A DNA stretch of 29,742 bases from JBKBIP01 sp046297495 (GCA_046297495.1 JBKBIP010000050.1:1-29742), one strand, 5' to 3'. Shown: positions 1-9,053, numbered from the stretch's first letter. The notes: generated from the sequence alone by a model not told the origin. Numbers and translations: made by a program.

Positions 1-391
1 CCTGCCGCTCGGCCTCGAAGCGGGCGAGGATCATCTTGGACTGCCCGCGTTCAACGCGGATGAGCTTGACGGCGACCTTGCGTTTGATCGGCTCGAGTTG
101 GTCGGCCATCCAGACGGTGCCCATGCCCCCTTCGCCGATCTGCTGCCGCAACTTGTAGCGCCCCGCGATGATCGCACCTTTGGTTTCCACCGGCTTCGGC
201 CCATAGGTGAGAGTCGGGACATCGGGTTGTTGTGGCGGCGCATCCAGCGGCGACTGCGAAGCCGCGTCGGCAGCCAGCAAGGCCTCAATTCGTGCCCGCA
301 ACGCCGGGTCGGGGCATTCGCGGTCGAGAAAGGCAATGCGTTCGCTTGCCGAGAGTTGCCGAGCCTGTTCAAACAGCGATTCTTCGGTCAT
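1..391 (-). CDS. Serine/threonine protein kinase, N-terminal part (runs off the left edge)
   Basis: Reading the minus strand from the ATG at 391-389 gives 130 residues with no stop before the window edge. After an acidic, Ala-rich helical N-terminus of about 70 residues comes the start of a Hanks-type kinase domain: the glycine-rich loop GEGGMGTVW (residues 86-94) and the ATP-contacting lysine in VAVK (Lys109). An AGGAGGA ribosome binding site sits 8 bases before the ATG. The catalytic loop and everything beyond lie outside the window, so activity and any sensor domain cannot be judged. Planctomycetes carry many kinases with this N-terminal layout; the target is unknown. It is divergent from the damaged gene at 451-693. 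Confidence 0.9.
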   Translation of the reverse strand, partial: MTEESLFEQARQLSASERIAFLDRECPDPALRARIEALLAADAASQSPLDAPPQQPDVPTLTYGPKPVETKGAIIAGRYKLRQQIGEGGMGTVWMADQLEPIKRKVAVKLIRVERGQSKMILARFEAERQ

Positions 392-450
392 AGTGATGTC
401 CTCCTACCCCATTAGCGAGATTATCGCGAGTGAGCGTCAGGAATTCCACA

Positions 451-462
451 TTTTTTTTTTTT
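451..462. other. T12 homopolymer at a probable breakpoint
   Basis: Twelve consecutive T in otherwise GC-rich DNA, directly at the point where the recognisable reading frame of the next gene begins. It could be a recombination scar or an assembly or sequencing join; no hairpin precedes it, so it does not look like a terminator. Confidence 0.5.
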
Positions 463-693
463 ACGCTTGGCACCGAGGACTGGGAGATCATCTTCCGCTT
501 CGCCGCCAGCCCTAACGCCACAGACCTCACTGTCGGTGACATCCAGGGGATCGAAAAGAAAGGTTGGGAATACCTGTGGGTGCGCTACGCCGATGCCGAG
601 GACGAGAACACGCTGGTGAAGCAACCGATTGCGGCCTACGTTGAACGGGTCTACGACTACGGCGATTTCTCGCTCCTGGGAATCGGAGTCTAG
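463..693 (+). pseudogene. 5'-truncated gene of unknown function
   Basis: An open frame of about 76 residues, starting within the T12 tract, reads as ordinary folded protein (LGTEDWEIIF near its beginning and DYGDFSLLGIG at its end). It stops at the TAG at 691-693. The only upstream start is a GTG at 430 without a ribosome binding site, and the residues before LGTEDW come from the T tract, so the N-terminus appears to be missing. It lies one base before the ATG of the next gene, suggesting they were once one operon. The family is not recognised; a phage-like structural role is possible but cannot be supported. Confidence 0.45.
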
Positions 694-694
694 T

Positions 695-1346
695 ATGCCG
701 GGCGATCCGCAAAAGAAGGTGCTTCCAGGCCAGAAGCTGATAATCCCGGCCCAAGCCTTCAATAACTTCTTGGATGCGTCGCGCTATGTGCGTGCACGAC
801 AGCACAACCAGGGGGCTGAGTCGGCCGAGCTGTTCCGCCAGACCGGCATCGTCAAAGTTCGCAACCAGAGCGGCGCTGACCAGGAACGTTTTCACATCCT
901 GGAGCTGCGCGAGCCGATCATCGACCCGGCAGATAACCTGCGAGAGTTCAAAAACCAAGTCAGCTTCGACGGTCATGTACCGGCTGAACCGCCGCGGGCC
1001 GGCTGCTACGCCGTGCTTTTGGACCCCCTGGCACAAGACGCCATCGGTCGGGGGATCGTGGCGGGCGTCACGCCGGTGCGGCTGCGGGTCGATCCCGACC
1101 AGTTGTATGACTTCGCGGAGATGGAGGCAGGAGAGACGGACGCGCTGCGCAACGTGCCGCACGGCTCGGCGCGGGTGCTGTGGGTCGAGGAGAGTGAGGA
1201 AGAGGATCGCTGGGCAATTGTGCGGCTGGACGATGGTGACTACCAGGCACACGTGATGATCACCAGCAATGTGCCCGACGACGACGGCTACTACGACGGT
1301 GTGGTACAGCGCTATGACGTGGACACGAAAACCTGGCAAACCCTGT
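695..1346 (+). pseudogene. Hypothetical protein, 3'-truncated by the restriction-modification island
   Basis: The ATG at 695 follows the TAG of the previous gene by one base. About 217 residues, starting MPGDPQKK, read as a normal soluble acidic protein up to YDVDTKTWQTLF. After that the frame continues only because it is antisense to the restriction gene whose stop is at 1353, so the native C-terminus is lost. The end given is the approximate breakpoint. No family is recognised. Together with the fragment before it and the truncated glycosyltransferase after the island, it shows that the island replaced native DNA. Confidence 0.5.
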
Positions 1347-1352
1347 TCGAAG

Positions 1353-2492
1353 CTAATCGTTCGCCTGAGCAGCTCTCCGAAGGGCAAGAAATGCTTCCTT
1401 CAGAGCCTGGTTCACAGCGCTCTCGGGCTGAGAAAGTACTAGCTCTTGATACTCGTCCAAAAATCTTGTGCGAAGGCGATGAAACAGATGAAGGAAATGT
1501 CGCAGGAACCCCACGCAATCGAGCACGGCGATTTCGACGCCGCCGAGTTCTCTGTATTGTTGATTCGCGTATTCGCGGACAGCGGAGTCAATGGACGCGG
1601 TCGTCACAAAGATGTAGTTCTGCACGTCCGCGCCATCCGCGATCTTCTGGATGGCGATGTCAATATCGCCCGTGGTGACGGGCTTATCCTTCATTTCGTA
1701 AGTTGTGACCACCTTGTTGTCACCCAAAAGCGTGATTTCCACATCGCCAAGGGCACCAGTCTGCTTATCGGCAGCCGTATGAGCATGGAGCCGCAAGACG
1801 TTCTCCCCAAGTTTATCCGAAGCCGCGCGGTAGGCTGCTGCGACAACGAGGACCGGAAGCCGTGAAGAGTGCTTGAGAGCAAGGTGCTGCTCGATCAGCT
1901 GCACCGTATCCTCGGACGACAGCGCCAGATCACCGGCTTCCTCTTGCAGCCCTTTCTTCAAGCTCTCCAGGCGCGCTTGGCGCTCATTACGCTCAATGAT
2001 TAGAAGACGCACCAACTCGTTGAGTACCGTCGTGGCGGACGTCTTTCCGGATTGAATTGCGTCGAGGATCTCCAGAATTGCTCGGTATAGTTCAGCGGGA
2101 CGACCGCGAAGGCTTTGCCTCAGATCCAAGACGATGTTCTTTGTCCGAAAGGCGGGCGTCAAGAATGCTGTAGTGGAACTGCACGGCAGCTTCCGCTTTG
2201 TAATGAAGTCGAAGACGTATTGCTCGTCGTAGTTGCGACCGCCGTAGGCGTCGGCTTTTTCTTCGTTCGGGTATGCCTGGATGAATGGTTTCCGAATGTC
2301 AACGCTCGGCTTATCGACTTTTGCAAGGGTTGCGGCCAAAAGAAAGCGCGCACCGGCTCTGTTGCCAGGGCAGAGCGCCACAGACGCGATCTTGACGGCC
2401 AGCGCGTCATCTGAAACGAAGCTCTTCTTGAAGCGAGCCTCTGCGGCGCGGAAGGCATTCTCAAGAATCTCCGAACAGGAATCCTTCGCCAT
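1353..2492 (-). CDS. Type II restriction endonuclease, probably SacI-like family
   Basis: A 379-residue protein beginning MAKDSCSEIL. Its probable nuclease core is in the C-terminal half: Asp250 (GALGDVEIT), then Glu266 and Lys268 (TTYEMKDK), a PD-(D/E)xK-type arrangement. The N-terminal half contains NRAGARFLLAATLAK and a DEQYVFDFI stretch that recalls proteins annotated as SacI-family endonucleases; the family name comes from memory and is the weakest part of the call. It overlaps the end of the methylase gene by 32 bases on the same strand, the usual arrangement for a coupled R-M pair. Its stop at 1353-1355 nearly coincides with the left breakpoint of the island. Confidence 0.65.
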   Translation of the reverse strand: MAKDSCSEILENAFRAAEARFKKSFVSDDALAVKIASVALCPGNRAGARFLLAATLAKVDKPSVDIRKPFIQAYPNEEKADAYGGRNYDEQYVFDFITKRKLPCSSTTAFLTPAFRTKNIVLDLRQSLRGRPAELYRAILEILDAIQSGKTSATTVLNELVRLLIIERNERQARLESLKKGLQEEAGDLALSSEDTVQLIEQHLALKHSSRLPVLVVAAAYRAASDKLGENVLRLHAHTAADKQTGALGDVEITLLGDNKVVTTYEMKDKPVTTGDIDIAIQKIADGADVQNYIFVTTASIDSAVREYANQQYRELGGVEIAVLDCVGFLRHFLHLFHRLRTRFLDEYQELVLSQPESAVNQALKEAFLALRRAAQAND

Positions 2493-3435
2493 TTGACTTC
2501 GTCACCGCGGTCTGTGGGTCGTAATTCGTCCAAAGGACTTCAATGCGGGTGCCCTTGGTAGCATGGTTCGTCCGCTCTCCGCTCAGAGTTTTGTACCATT
2601 TCGGGGGCCGATAGAGTTCATCCATCAGGTCACATTGATAGTTGGATACGGCAACTATTCCGCGAACCTTGTTGAGCAGTTTCGCAAGGTCCGCATGTTC
2701 CTGATTCGACATCTCGTAGGCGTATGCCTTGGAATCGCCGCGCGTGTCATGAACATACGGTGGATCGCAGTAGAAAAGAGTATCAGGCGAGTCATACAAA
2801 CGGATCACGTCGCCGGCGGGCCGGTTTTCGATCTGGACGCGCAGGAGCCGTTCTGCGATCTGGGGCAAATCTTCAATAGCGCCGAGCCAGCGGCTAATGA
2901 CACCGCTCATACCGGCCCGCGACGTGTTCTTGCAATTGGCCCAGCGGCCCAGCGAAGCTGTTTGCGCCAGGCCCATCCTGACTTGCCGAGCGCGGACGTA
3001 GAAGCGCCGGGCACGTTCCAAAGCTGGAAGTTTCGGGTCGAGCTTGCAAGCCAGAGCGAATTCCTCTCGGGAGAAAGGCGTCAGGCCAATGGCCTCAACC
3101 AGTTTGTCCTTCTCATCCCGCAATACCCGAAAGAAGTTGACGACTTCACCGTCAAGGTCGTTGTAGGTCTCAATCGCGGAAGGTGCGCGGTTCAGAAGGA
3201 CGGCTCCAGACCCGGCGAACGGCTCGCAATAATGATGGCACTTCGGGAGAAGTGGGAGAAGCCACGCTAGATGGGAGAACTTTCCCCCATACCACCCGAA
3301 GGGGATCAGCTTTTCGCCGTTCAAGCCGCAGACCTTGGGCGGTCGGCGTTTCGGGCCGCGCTGCCGCCCATGCGATTTCTTGTTATTTTCCATCCGCTGA
3401 GTTTTTCTGGGCGTTGAGAAGCAGTTCATCGCCAT
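2461..3435 (-). CDS. DNA adenine N6-methyltransferase (Dam/D12 class) of the R-M pair
   Basis: A 324-residue protein with the two hallmarks of D12-class adenine methylases: the SAM-binding EPFAGSGAV (residues 71-79, preceded by PFGWYGGK) and the catalytic DPPY (224-227). It would methylate adenine in the target site of the neighbouring endonuclease and protect the host. The start is uncertain. The ATG at 3435 gives the longest form; an ATG at 3390 (MENNKKSHG) begins closer to the conserved part, and neither has a strong ribosome binding site. The gene precedes and overlaps the endonuclease gene by 32 bases. Its 5' end abuts the right breakpoint of the island (about 3436-3510). Confidence 0.88.
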   Translation of the reverse strand: MAMNCFSTPRKTQRMENNKKSHGRQRGPKRRPPKVCGLNGEKLIPFGWYGGKFSHLAWLLPLLPKCHHYCEPFAGSGAVLLNRAPSAIETYNDLDGEVVNFFRVLRDEKDKLVEAIGLTPFSREEFALACKLDPKLPALERARRFYVRARQVRMGLAQTASLGRWANCKNTSRAGMSGVISRWLGAIEDLPQIAERLLRVQIENRPAGDVIRLYDSPDTLFYCDPPYVHDTRGDSKAYAYEMSNQEHADLAKLLNKVRGIVAVSNYQCDLMDELYRPPKWYKTLSGERTNHATKGTRIEVLWTNYDPQTAVTKSNGEGFLFGDS

Positions 3436-3509
3436 TGTCGAATCCGACAGAGGGATTTTACCGAATCACCAGGAAACAGAAAAGGGGGCCGACATCCGCC
3501 GGCATCCCC

Positions 3510-4415
3510 TGCCGCATCCTCTGCGGCTGGGAGTTGAAGCCGTATTCGACGCTTCACTCGCCGTTCGCTCAGGTGCTGTTCCTGGACGCCGACAACGGCG
3601 TCATCCGCGACCCGACCTACCTGTTCGACACACCGCAGTTCCAGGCTCATGGGGCGATCTTCTGGCCCGACTACGCCTGCTGGACGCTGAAACCCGACGT
3701 CTGGCAAATCTTTGGCATGGATTGGATGGTGTCGGAAGCTCAGAAGGAGGTAGCTTTCGAGTCGGGCCAGTACTTGATCGACAAGACCCGTTGTGACCGC
3801 GAGCTGCGCATGGCTTTGTGGTATGCCGAGCATTCTGACTTTGTGTTCCGCGTCGTGTACGGCGACAAAGAGTGTTTTCACCTGGCCTGGCGATTCCTAG
3901 GCACCGACTACGCCATGCCGCGCAAGGCGCCCGGCTGGAACCAGCACACCATTGTACAATACGACTTCGCCGACCAGATCGTCTTTCAGCACCGCTGCCA
4001 GGACAAGTGGCGGCTGGGCAGCAACCGCCGCAACAACTCGTTGGCCAACGAGGAGCTGTGCTTCAATCTGGTGGCCGAGCTGCGCAAGCGATGGAGCGGT
4101 GTCCTCTGGCACAACCCAGAACCAACACCCGAAGAACAACGCGTCATCGACGAGCTGACTGGTCGGCGATTTTTATACCGCCGAGTCGGCTACGACGAAC
4201 GGCCGATGCGCCTTGAGCCAGGAGCAAATGTCGGTGAAGGCGCAGCCGACTGTGAACGACGGTGGGATATCAACATTGACGACGGCAGGACAATCTTGAC
4301 CCTAAGCCGGATCGACCGACCAACCTGTCATCTGCAACAGAACATTGACGGCATCTGGACAGGCCAATGGCTCGATCACGAGCGAATGCCCATTGAGTTT
4401 TTCCCGCTGGATTGA
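3510..4415 (+). pseudogene. MNN1-like (alpha-mannosyltransferase type) glycosyltransferase, 5'-truncated
   Basis: From PCRILCGWELKP onward the frame matches the MNN1/Mannosyl_trans3 type of glycosyltransferase. FAQVLFLDADNG carries the DxD metal/nucleotide-sugar motif, followed by DPTYLFDTPQF and GAIFWPDYACW. About 300 residues run to the TGA at 4413-4415. The frame is open back to 3183, but that part is antisense to the methylase gene, and no start with a ribosome binding site is visible between 3440 and 3510. The native N-terminus (commonly 100 residues or more before this block) therefore seems to have been lost when the R-M island arrived. The tail after about residue 200 is a separate small domain. 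It was probably part of a polysaccharide or protein glycosylation set with the next two genes. Confidence 0.6.
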
Positions 4416-4425
4416 GGAGGGAAAT

Positions 4426-4944
4426 ATGCCGCGCTGCTACCTGGTCTGCGGTCCGACCAGCTGCGGCAACCGTCTGGTGACACGCCTGCTGGTCGCCGCC
4501 GGATGCGCCGGCCACGGCGGGCATTACCAGCCGTGGGACCTACGCGGCCAGTGGGACCGCGTCACTCTACCGCCAGCACATGGTCGCAATGTCGTGTTCT
4601 TTCGGTCGTTGCCGCACGGCGTTGATGGCTGCTGGCTGGACTTGCATCGCCTGCTCGACAATATCCAGCAGTCTGGCTACGATCCCTTTGGTGTGGTTAC
4701 GGTTCGCGATCCGACATGTTCGGAACGCTCCCATATCCGCAACCACGCCTGCACGGGTGACTTTCACCGGGCCTATCATATGATTTTCTCCGCCATCGGT
4801 GACCTGCCGTGGACATTTGCTGTGTACGAATCATTGATCTTGGGCGATCTTGCGGCGGTCAATGGACTGCTTGAGCGATGTGGCTTGCCGCCGTTACCGG
4901 AGCTGCCGGAGTCTCTGCGCAACGAGAACCACAAGCATTGGTGA
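4426..4944 (+). CDS. Small P-loop, sulfotransferase-like protein
   Basis: A 172-residue protein starting at the ATG at 4426, with GAGGAGGGAAAT directly before it and 10 bases after the glycosyltransferase stop. The N-terminus YLVCGPTSCGNRLVTRLL resembles the phosphate-binding start of PAPS-dependent sulfotransferases and related P-loop proteins (GxxxSGT/N-type). A second conserved-looking element, VTVRDPTCSERSH, could be the 3'-phosphate-contacting RxxxxxS segment. It is shorter than standard sulfotransferases (250-300 residues). The context between a glycosyltransferase and an FkbM methyltransferase fits modification of a surface glycan. The substrate is unknown, and a kinase-like P-loop protein is the alternative. 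Confidence 0.6.
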   Translation: MPRCYLVCGPTSCGNRLVTRLLVAAGCAGHGGHYQPWDLRGQWDRVTLPPAHGRNVVFFRSLPHGVDGCWLDLHRLLDNIQQSGYDPFGVVTVRDPTCSERSHIRNHACTGDFHRAYHMIFSAIGDLPWTFAVYESLILGDLAAVNGLLERCGLPPLPELPESLRNENHKHW

Positions 4945-4951
4945 GATTACC

Positions 4952-5782
4952 ATGCTGCTGCCAGATCACGTCCGCAGCAATCGCCAGGAGTTAGAGCAGG
5001 TCAGCCGCCAGAAAGCCGCCGGCGTCTACTACGGCGAATACCGTCTGCTCTGCCGCCTCCTGGGCGACTTCCTCGCGTTCGTGGATACTCGCGACCTGAT
5101 GCTTGGTCCACGCCTGGTGCTAGACGGCTTCTGGGAGTCGTGGGTCACGCTGGCCATCGCCCGCCACTTACGTCCCGGCATGTGGTGCGTCGATGTCGGC
5201 GCGAACTACGGCTACTACACACTACTCATGGCGGGGGCTTGTGGTCCTACTGGCCGCGTCGTCGCCTGCGAGCCAAATCCACTGTTAGCCGAGACGTACT
5301 TGCCGCAGAACCTGGCGCTGAACGGCTTCTACCACGGTGTCGAGATCTGCCCGAAGGTCGTGGGCAACCTCGACGACCAGGCAGTGGAATTCGTGCTGAA
5401 CGAAGGCGACTTCGCCACGAGTTCCCTGGATCGCTGGGCCTACGCGCACCGCTCCGGGGCCGTGCAGGTGTCGGCCGTTTCGCTCGACCGTCTTTGCGCC
5501 GACTGGTCGCGCCTCGACCTGGTGAAGATCGACGCCGAAGGCGCGGAGGCCCTGGTCTGGGAAGGCATGCAGCAGACCCTTCGCCGCTTCCCGCACGCCG
5601 CCGTCGTCCTGGAACTGCACCTCCAGCGTGACCCGCCGCAGACCGTCGGCCTCCTGCACGAGATCGAACGCGCCGGCTACCTGCTTCGTTCGATTAACTA
5701 CGAGGGCGAGGTTGTGCCGGTCGAGCCCGACATGATCCTGGCCCAACCGCAGGAGCACTGGACGCTGTGGCTATGGCGGTAA
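4952..5782 (+). CDS. FkbM family SAM-dependent methyltransferase
   Basis: A 276-residue protein from the ATG at 4952, 7 bases after the previous stop. Motif I is VDVGANYGYYTLL (from about residue 79), followed by VACEPNP (motif II acid). The FkbM signature LVKIDAEGAEALVWEG comes later, with AAVVLELH after it. FkbM enzymes O-methylate sugars or small molecules; here the companions are a glycosyltransferase and a sulfotransferase-like protein, so a glycan sugar is the likely target. Length and all motifs are normal. This is the last gene of the group; the next 490 bases carry only fragments. Confidence 0.85.
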   Translation: MLLPDHVRSNRQELEQVSRQKAAGVYYGEYRLLCRLLGDFLAFVDTRDLMLGPRLVLDGFWESWVTLAIARHLRPGMWCVDVGANYGYYTLLMAGACGPTGRVVACEPNPLLAETYLPQNLALNGFYHGVEICPKVVGNLDDQAVEFVLNEGDFATSSLDRWAYAHRSGAVQVSAVSLDRLCADWSRLDLVKIDAEGAEALVWEGMQQTLRRFPHAAVVLELHLQRDPPQTVGLLHEIERAGYLLRSINYEGEVVPVEPDMILAQPQEHWTLWLWR

Positions 5783-6270
5783 ACGTGAGGAATAGCAAGA
5801 ATCCCCCGCCTGTCGCCAACCCGCCTGAGCTTCAGTAGAGCCGATTCGTCCTTTCGTTACTCTCCATCTGTGCCCCGCCGGTCGGGGTTGCTGTGGCCGT
5901 CAGCCTGGGTGCAACCACAAGGAGAGAGAATCGACCATGTGTCTGCGACTTCATCCGCTTGTTCTCGCCACGGTCGCCATGTAGCTCTGGCTAATCCTCA
6001 TTTCCTTGGTCCAGGCCCAGGCAATCGAAGGCATGATCTCGCTTATCCAGTCCGGCTGACCCCGCTGAGGAGGCGCTTAACTTCGGCTTCGAGTTCCGCA
6101 ATGCGACCCTGCAACTGCTCGATGACGGGGGCCACTTGCTTCTTTGACTGCACTATCCCAGAAAAACTTAGCGTTACCGGCCTGCCGAGCCTGATTCGAC
6201 TTGTCGGAAGACAGCCCTCCTGGCACGATAGCGGTGCTACCGATCGCTTACGTACACAGGAGGGCCAAGG
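5783..6270. other. Gene-poor stretch with decayed fragments before the first IS
   Basis: There is no intact gene. A good ribosome binding site (AAGGAGAGAG) precedes an ATG at 5937 whose frame reads MCLRLHPLVLATVAM and then stops at a TAG. The same frame continues beyond it as LWLILISLVQAQAIEG, so it may be a signal-peptide-bearing gene broken by a nonsense mutation and then truncated near 6058. On the minus strand, about 6046-6190, lies a coiled-coil fragment (see separate entry). Confidence 0.5.
6046..6190 (-). pseudogene. Coiled-coil fragment resembling an IS66-type transposase N-terminus
   Basis: On the minus strand the frame reads QVAPVIEQLQGRIAELEAEV and then KRLLSGVSRTG before a stop. 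It is a heptad-repeat helix like the leucine-zipper start of IS66-family transposases or related coiled-coil proteins. Only some 45 residues remain, with the first IS transposase gene starting at 6271 next to it. It is treated as a remnant. Confidence 0.3.
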
Positions 6271-7345
6271 ATGGCAACCTGGACATTCCCACGCCAAGTC
6301 GCGTCTTGGATCGACGGCCTCAGCGGTCCCTTGCATGGCCGCCTCGCCTGGCGCTTGGTGTTGTTGTTCAGCGGCATGCTCTTCGCCCTTCGCCGGGGGC
6401 CGGCGCACGGTCGCCAGTTGGTTGCGGGCCGGAGAACTCGGTCAAGACTACAAACGGTTTTATTACCTTCTCGGCAGTGTGGGACGCAAGGTCGAATGGA
6501 TTGCCCTGTGCTTGCTGCGACTGGTGACCTCCCGGGTCCACGCAGGCGACATCCTGCTGTTCGCCATCGACGATACACCCACCCAGCGCGCCGGTCCCCA
6601 AGTCGAGGGGGCCGGCATTCACCACAACACCCCACGCCGGGACCCGCCGAGCAGAAGTTCCTCTACGGCCATGTCTGGGTCACCATCGCCTGGATCGTGC
6701 AGCACCCCCGCTGGGGTGTGATCGGCCTGCCGCTGCGCGCCTTGCTCTACATCCGGGAAAAAAGCCTCAGTAAGATCGCGCCGTGGAACCGCCAGCATTT
6801 TCCCTTCCGCACCAAGTTGGAGCTGGCCGGTGAGTTGGTCGGCTGGGTCGTCAAGTGGCTGAAGCCGCTGGGCAAACCCATCTGGTTCGTCGCCGACGGC
6901 GCCTATGCCAAGCGCGAGTTCATCAAGGCGGTTCTCCAATCAGGCGCGGTGTTGGTCAGCCGGTTGCGTAAGGATGCCGCCTTGCGGAGTCTGCCACTGC
7001 CGCCGCGCCCCGGCGACCCCAAGAAGCCCGGGCGCAAACCGACCTACGGCCAGCAGGCCATCAGCCTGGCCAAACGCGCAGCACACCGCGCGGGCTGGCA
7101 GCAGGCCGAGTTCGTTCTTTACGGCCGCAAAGTCACCAAGACCTTCAAGACGTTCCTGGCGACATATGCCGTGGTGGGTGGTGTAATCCGGGTCGTCCTG
7201 GTCCAGGAGGACCACGGCTGGGCGGCGTTCTTCTGCACCGACGCGGAGGCGACTGTGGAGCAGATTCTCCGTGCGGTGGCCGACCGTGCGGCAATCGAAC
7301 AAGTTTTCCACGACATCAAAGAGATCGGCAGCAGCAGGTGCGTCA
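6271..7345 (+). pseudogene. IS4/IS701-type DDE transposase, frameshifted and 3'-truncated
   Basis: The start at 6271 has a good AGGAGGG site and reads MATWTFPRQV. A tandem 7-bp duplication (CTTCGCC at 6381-6387 and 6388-6394) throws the frame. The true continuation (GRRTVASWLRAGELGQDYKR, then LLFAIDDTPTQR with the first catalytic Asp) is found one frame over. A 2-bp AC insertion near 6627-6630 restores the original frame just before PAEQKFLYGHVWV. The later catalytic residues are present in the original frame: VADGAYAKREF (second Asp) and AIEQVFHDIKE (Glu). The gene ends at about 7345 where the second IS begins. A continuous frame exists, but roughly 80 central residues including the first Asp are garbled, so the enzyme should be dead. 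Confidence 0.75.
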
Positions 7346-7351
7346 CATTTT

Positions 7352-7365
7352 TGGGCCTGGTTCAA
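7352..7365 (+). repeat. Left terminal inverted repeat of the IS
   Basis: TGGGCCTGGTTCAA, an exact inverted match to 9040-9053. Confidence 0.85.
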
Positions 7366-7450
7366 ACTCGGGTAACAACCCCCGGCAAGTTGGGGCTGCG
7401 TAAATTGTCTGTTTCCCCCAGACTGGTGGAACATTCCCATCCCCAGTTTC

Positions 7451-8968
7451 ATGGAGGAAACAGACGTGGGGTATTCTACCGTTTGCACGCCGCTGTCCCA
7501 GCCCGCGACCTGCCCGGCCAAGCGCATGACTGCGCCGCAACGGCAAGACCTGGCGGTGCAGGTGCTTGCTGGCACCCAGCCCATCACCGAGTTGGCGGAA
7601 GAGTTCCAGGTCAGCCGCAAGTTCATCCACCAGCAGACCAGCAAGGCCCAAGAAGCTCTCGCCGCCGCTTTCGCTCCGCCACCGCCCCGAGACGACGTGC
7701 TCTTCTATCTGCCGGTCACCAGGAGTTGGCTGCGGCAACTCATCCTCGCCTTGGTTCTCACCTGCCATAGTTCCCTCCGGGGCGTCGTGGTTCTGCTCCG
7801 CGATCTGTTCGACATGGGCGTGTCGCTCGGCACGGTGCATAACACGCTCGCCCACGCCGTGGCCGCGGCCCGCACCATCAACGGCCAGCAAGATCTGTCG
7901 CGCGTCCGCATCGGCGCCCACGACGAACTCTTCCAGAGCACCCAGCCCGTGCTGGTCGGCGCCGATGTGGCCTCCACCTACTGCTATCTGCTGAGCCTCG
8001 AAGAGCATCGCGATGCCGAGACCTGGGGCATTCGCCTCCTGGAGTTGCAAGATCAGGGGCTGCGTCCCGAAGCGACCATCGCCGACGGCGGACAGGGCCT
8101 GCGTGCCGGTCAAGCGCTGGCCATGCCCGGTGTGCCGTGCCGCAGCGATGTCTTCCATGCGCTCCGCGACATCGGTCAGGTGGTTTCCTACCTGGAAAAT
8201 CGGGCCGCCGGCTGCATCACCGCCCGCGACAAGGAGGAACGCCGCATGGACCGCGCCAAGCGCAAAGGCCAGGGCAACGCCCATTCCAAACGTCTGGCCA
8301 TCCTCCGCCAGGAAGAAGCCCAGACGATCACCCTGGCCGACGACGTGGCGCTCCTGGCACGCTGGCTTCGTGAGGACATCCTGGCCGTCGCTGGCCCCGA
8401 CCACGCCCGCCGCTGCCAGCTCTTCGACTTCGTGGTTGCCGAGCTGGAAGCGCGTCAGCCGCTCTGTCCGCACCGCATCGGTCCCGTTGTCCGCCTCCTG
8501 AAGAACCAACGCGACGATCTGCTCGCCTTTGCCGCCGAACTCGATCAGCAACTCGCTCGCCTGGCGCAGGAATACCAGGTCGCGCCGACGGCGCTCCGGG
8601 AGCTGCTGCTGGTGCAGGCGCTCCACCCCAACGCGCCGACGCGCTGGCAACGCGAAGCCGACCTCCGCCGCCAACTCGGCAGTCGCTTCTTCGCCCTGCA
8701 CGAAGCGGTGGAGACGGTGGCCGATCAGGTCGTCCGCGCCAGTTCCGTGATCGAGAACCTCAACAGCCGCCTGCGCGGCTATTTCTTCCTCCGGCGGCAC
8801 CTGGGACCGGACTATCTCGACCTGCTCCGCTTCTACCTGAACCATCGCTGCTTCCTACGCAGCGACCGGCCCGAGCGGGTCGGTAAGAGTCCGGCGGAGC
8901 TACTCACCGGCGCGGCGCATCCGCACTGGCTGGAATTGCTCGGCTACCAGCGCTTCGAACGCAACTGA
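7451..8968 (+). CDS. IS transposase (DDE type, family unassigned)
   Basis: An intact 505-residue protein. An N-terminal helix-turn-helix region (ITELAEEFQVSRKFIHQQTSK) follows a short variable start. The catalytic core can be read as the first Asp in VGADVAST, the second in IADGGQGLRAGQ, and the Glu in SSVIENLNSRLRGYFFLRR. A long helical insert of about 200 residues lies between the second Asp and the Glu. The C-terminus (HPHWLELLGYQRF) resembles DDE transposases of unclassified ISs. The inverted repeats around it confirm a transposable unit. The start could also be the internal ATG in AKRMTAPQRQ. With no frameshift and matching ends it could be active. Confidence 0.8.
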   Translation: MEETDVGYSTVCTPLSQPATCPAKRMTAPQRQDLAVQVLAGTQPITELAEEFQVSRKFIHQQTSKAQEALAAAFAPPPPRDDVLFYLPVTRSWLRQLILALVLTCHSSLRGVVVLLRDLFDMGVSLGTVHNTLAHAVAAARTINGQQDLSRVRIGAHDELFQSTQPVLVGADVASTYCYLLSLEEHRDAETWGIRLLELQDQGLRPEATIADGGQGLRAGQALAMPGVPCRSDVFHALRDIGQVVSYLENRAAGCITARDKEERRMDRAKRKGQGNAHSKRLAILRQEEAQTITLADDVALLARWLREDILAVAGPDHARRCQLFDFVVAELEARQPLCPHRIGPVVRLLKNQRDDLLAFAAELDQQLARLAQEYQVAPTALRELLLVQALHPNAPTRWQREADLRRQLGSRFFALHEAVETVADQVVRASSVIENLNSRLRGYFFLRRHLGPDYLDLLRFYLNHRCFLRSDRPERVGKSPAELLTGAAHPHWLELLGYQRFERN

Positions 8969-9039
8969 GGCACCCGCTGCACCTCGTCACCGCCGCCCAC
9001 CGTCCTCCGTCCGTACTTGTTACCCAAAAACGGGCACTA

Positions 9040-9053
9040 TTGAACCAGGCCCA
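9040..9053 (-). repeat. Right terminal inverted repeat of the IS
   Basis: TTGAACCAGGCCCA, the reverse complement of 7352-7365. Confidence 0.85.

Noticed and set aside
1387..1678. The C-terminal extension of the plus-strand frame that starts at 695
   Set aside because: It is the antisense of the restriction endonuclease gene and has the low-complexity Arg/Ser-rich look of a shadow frame.
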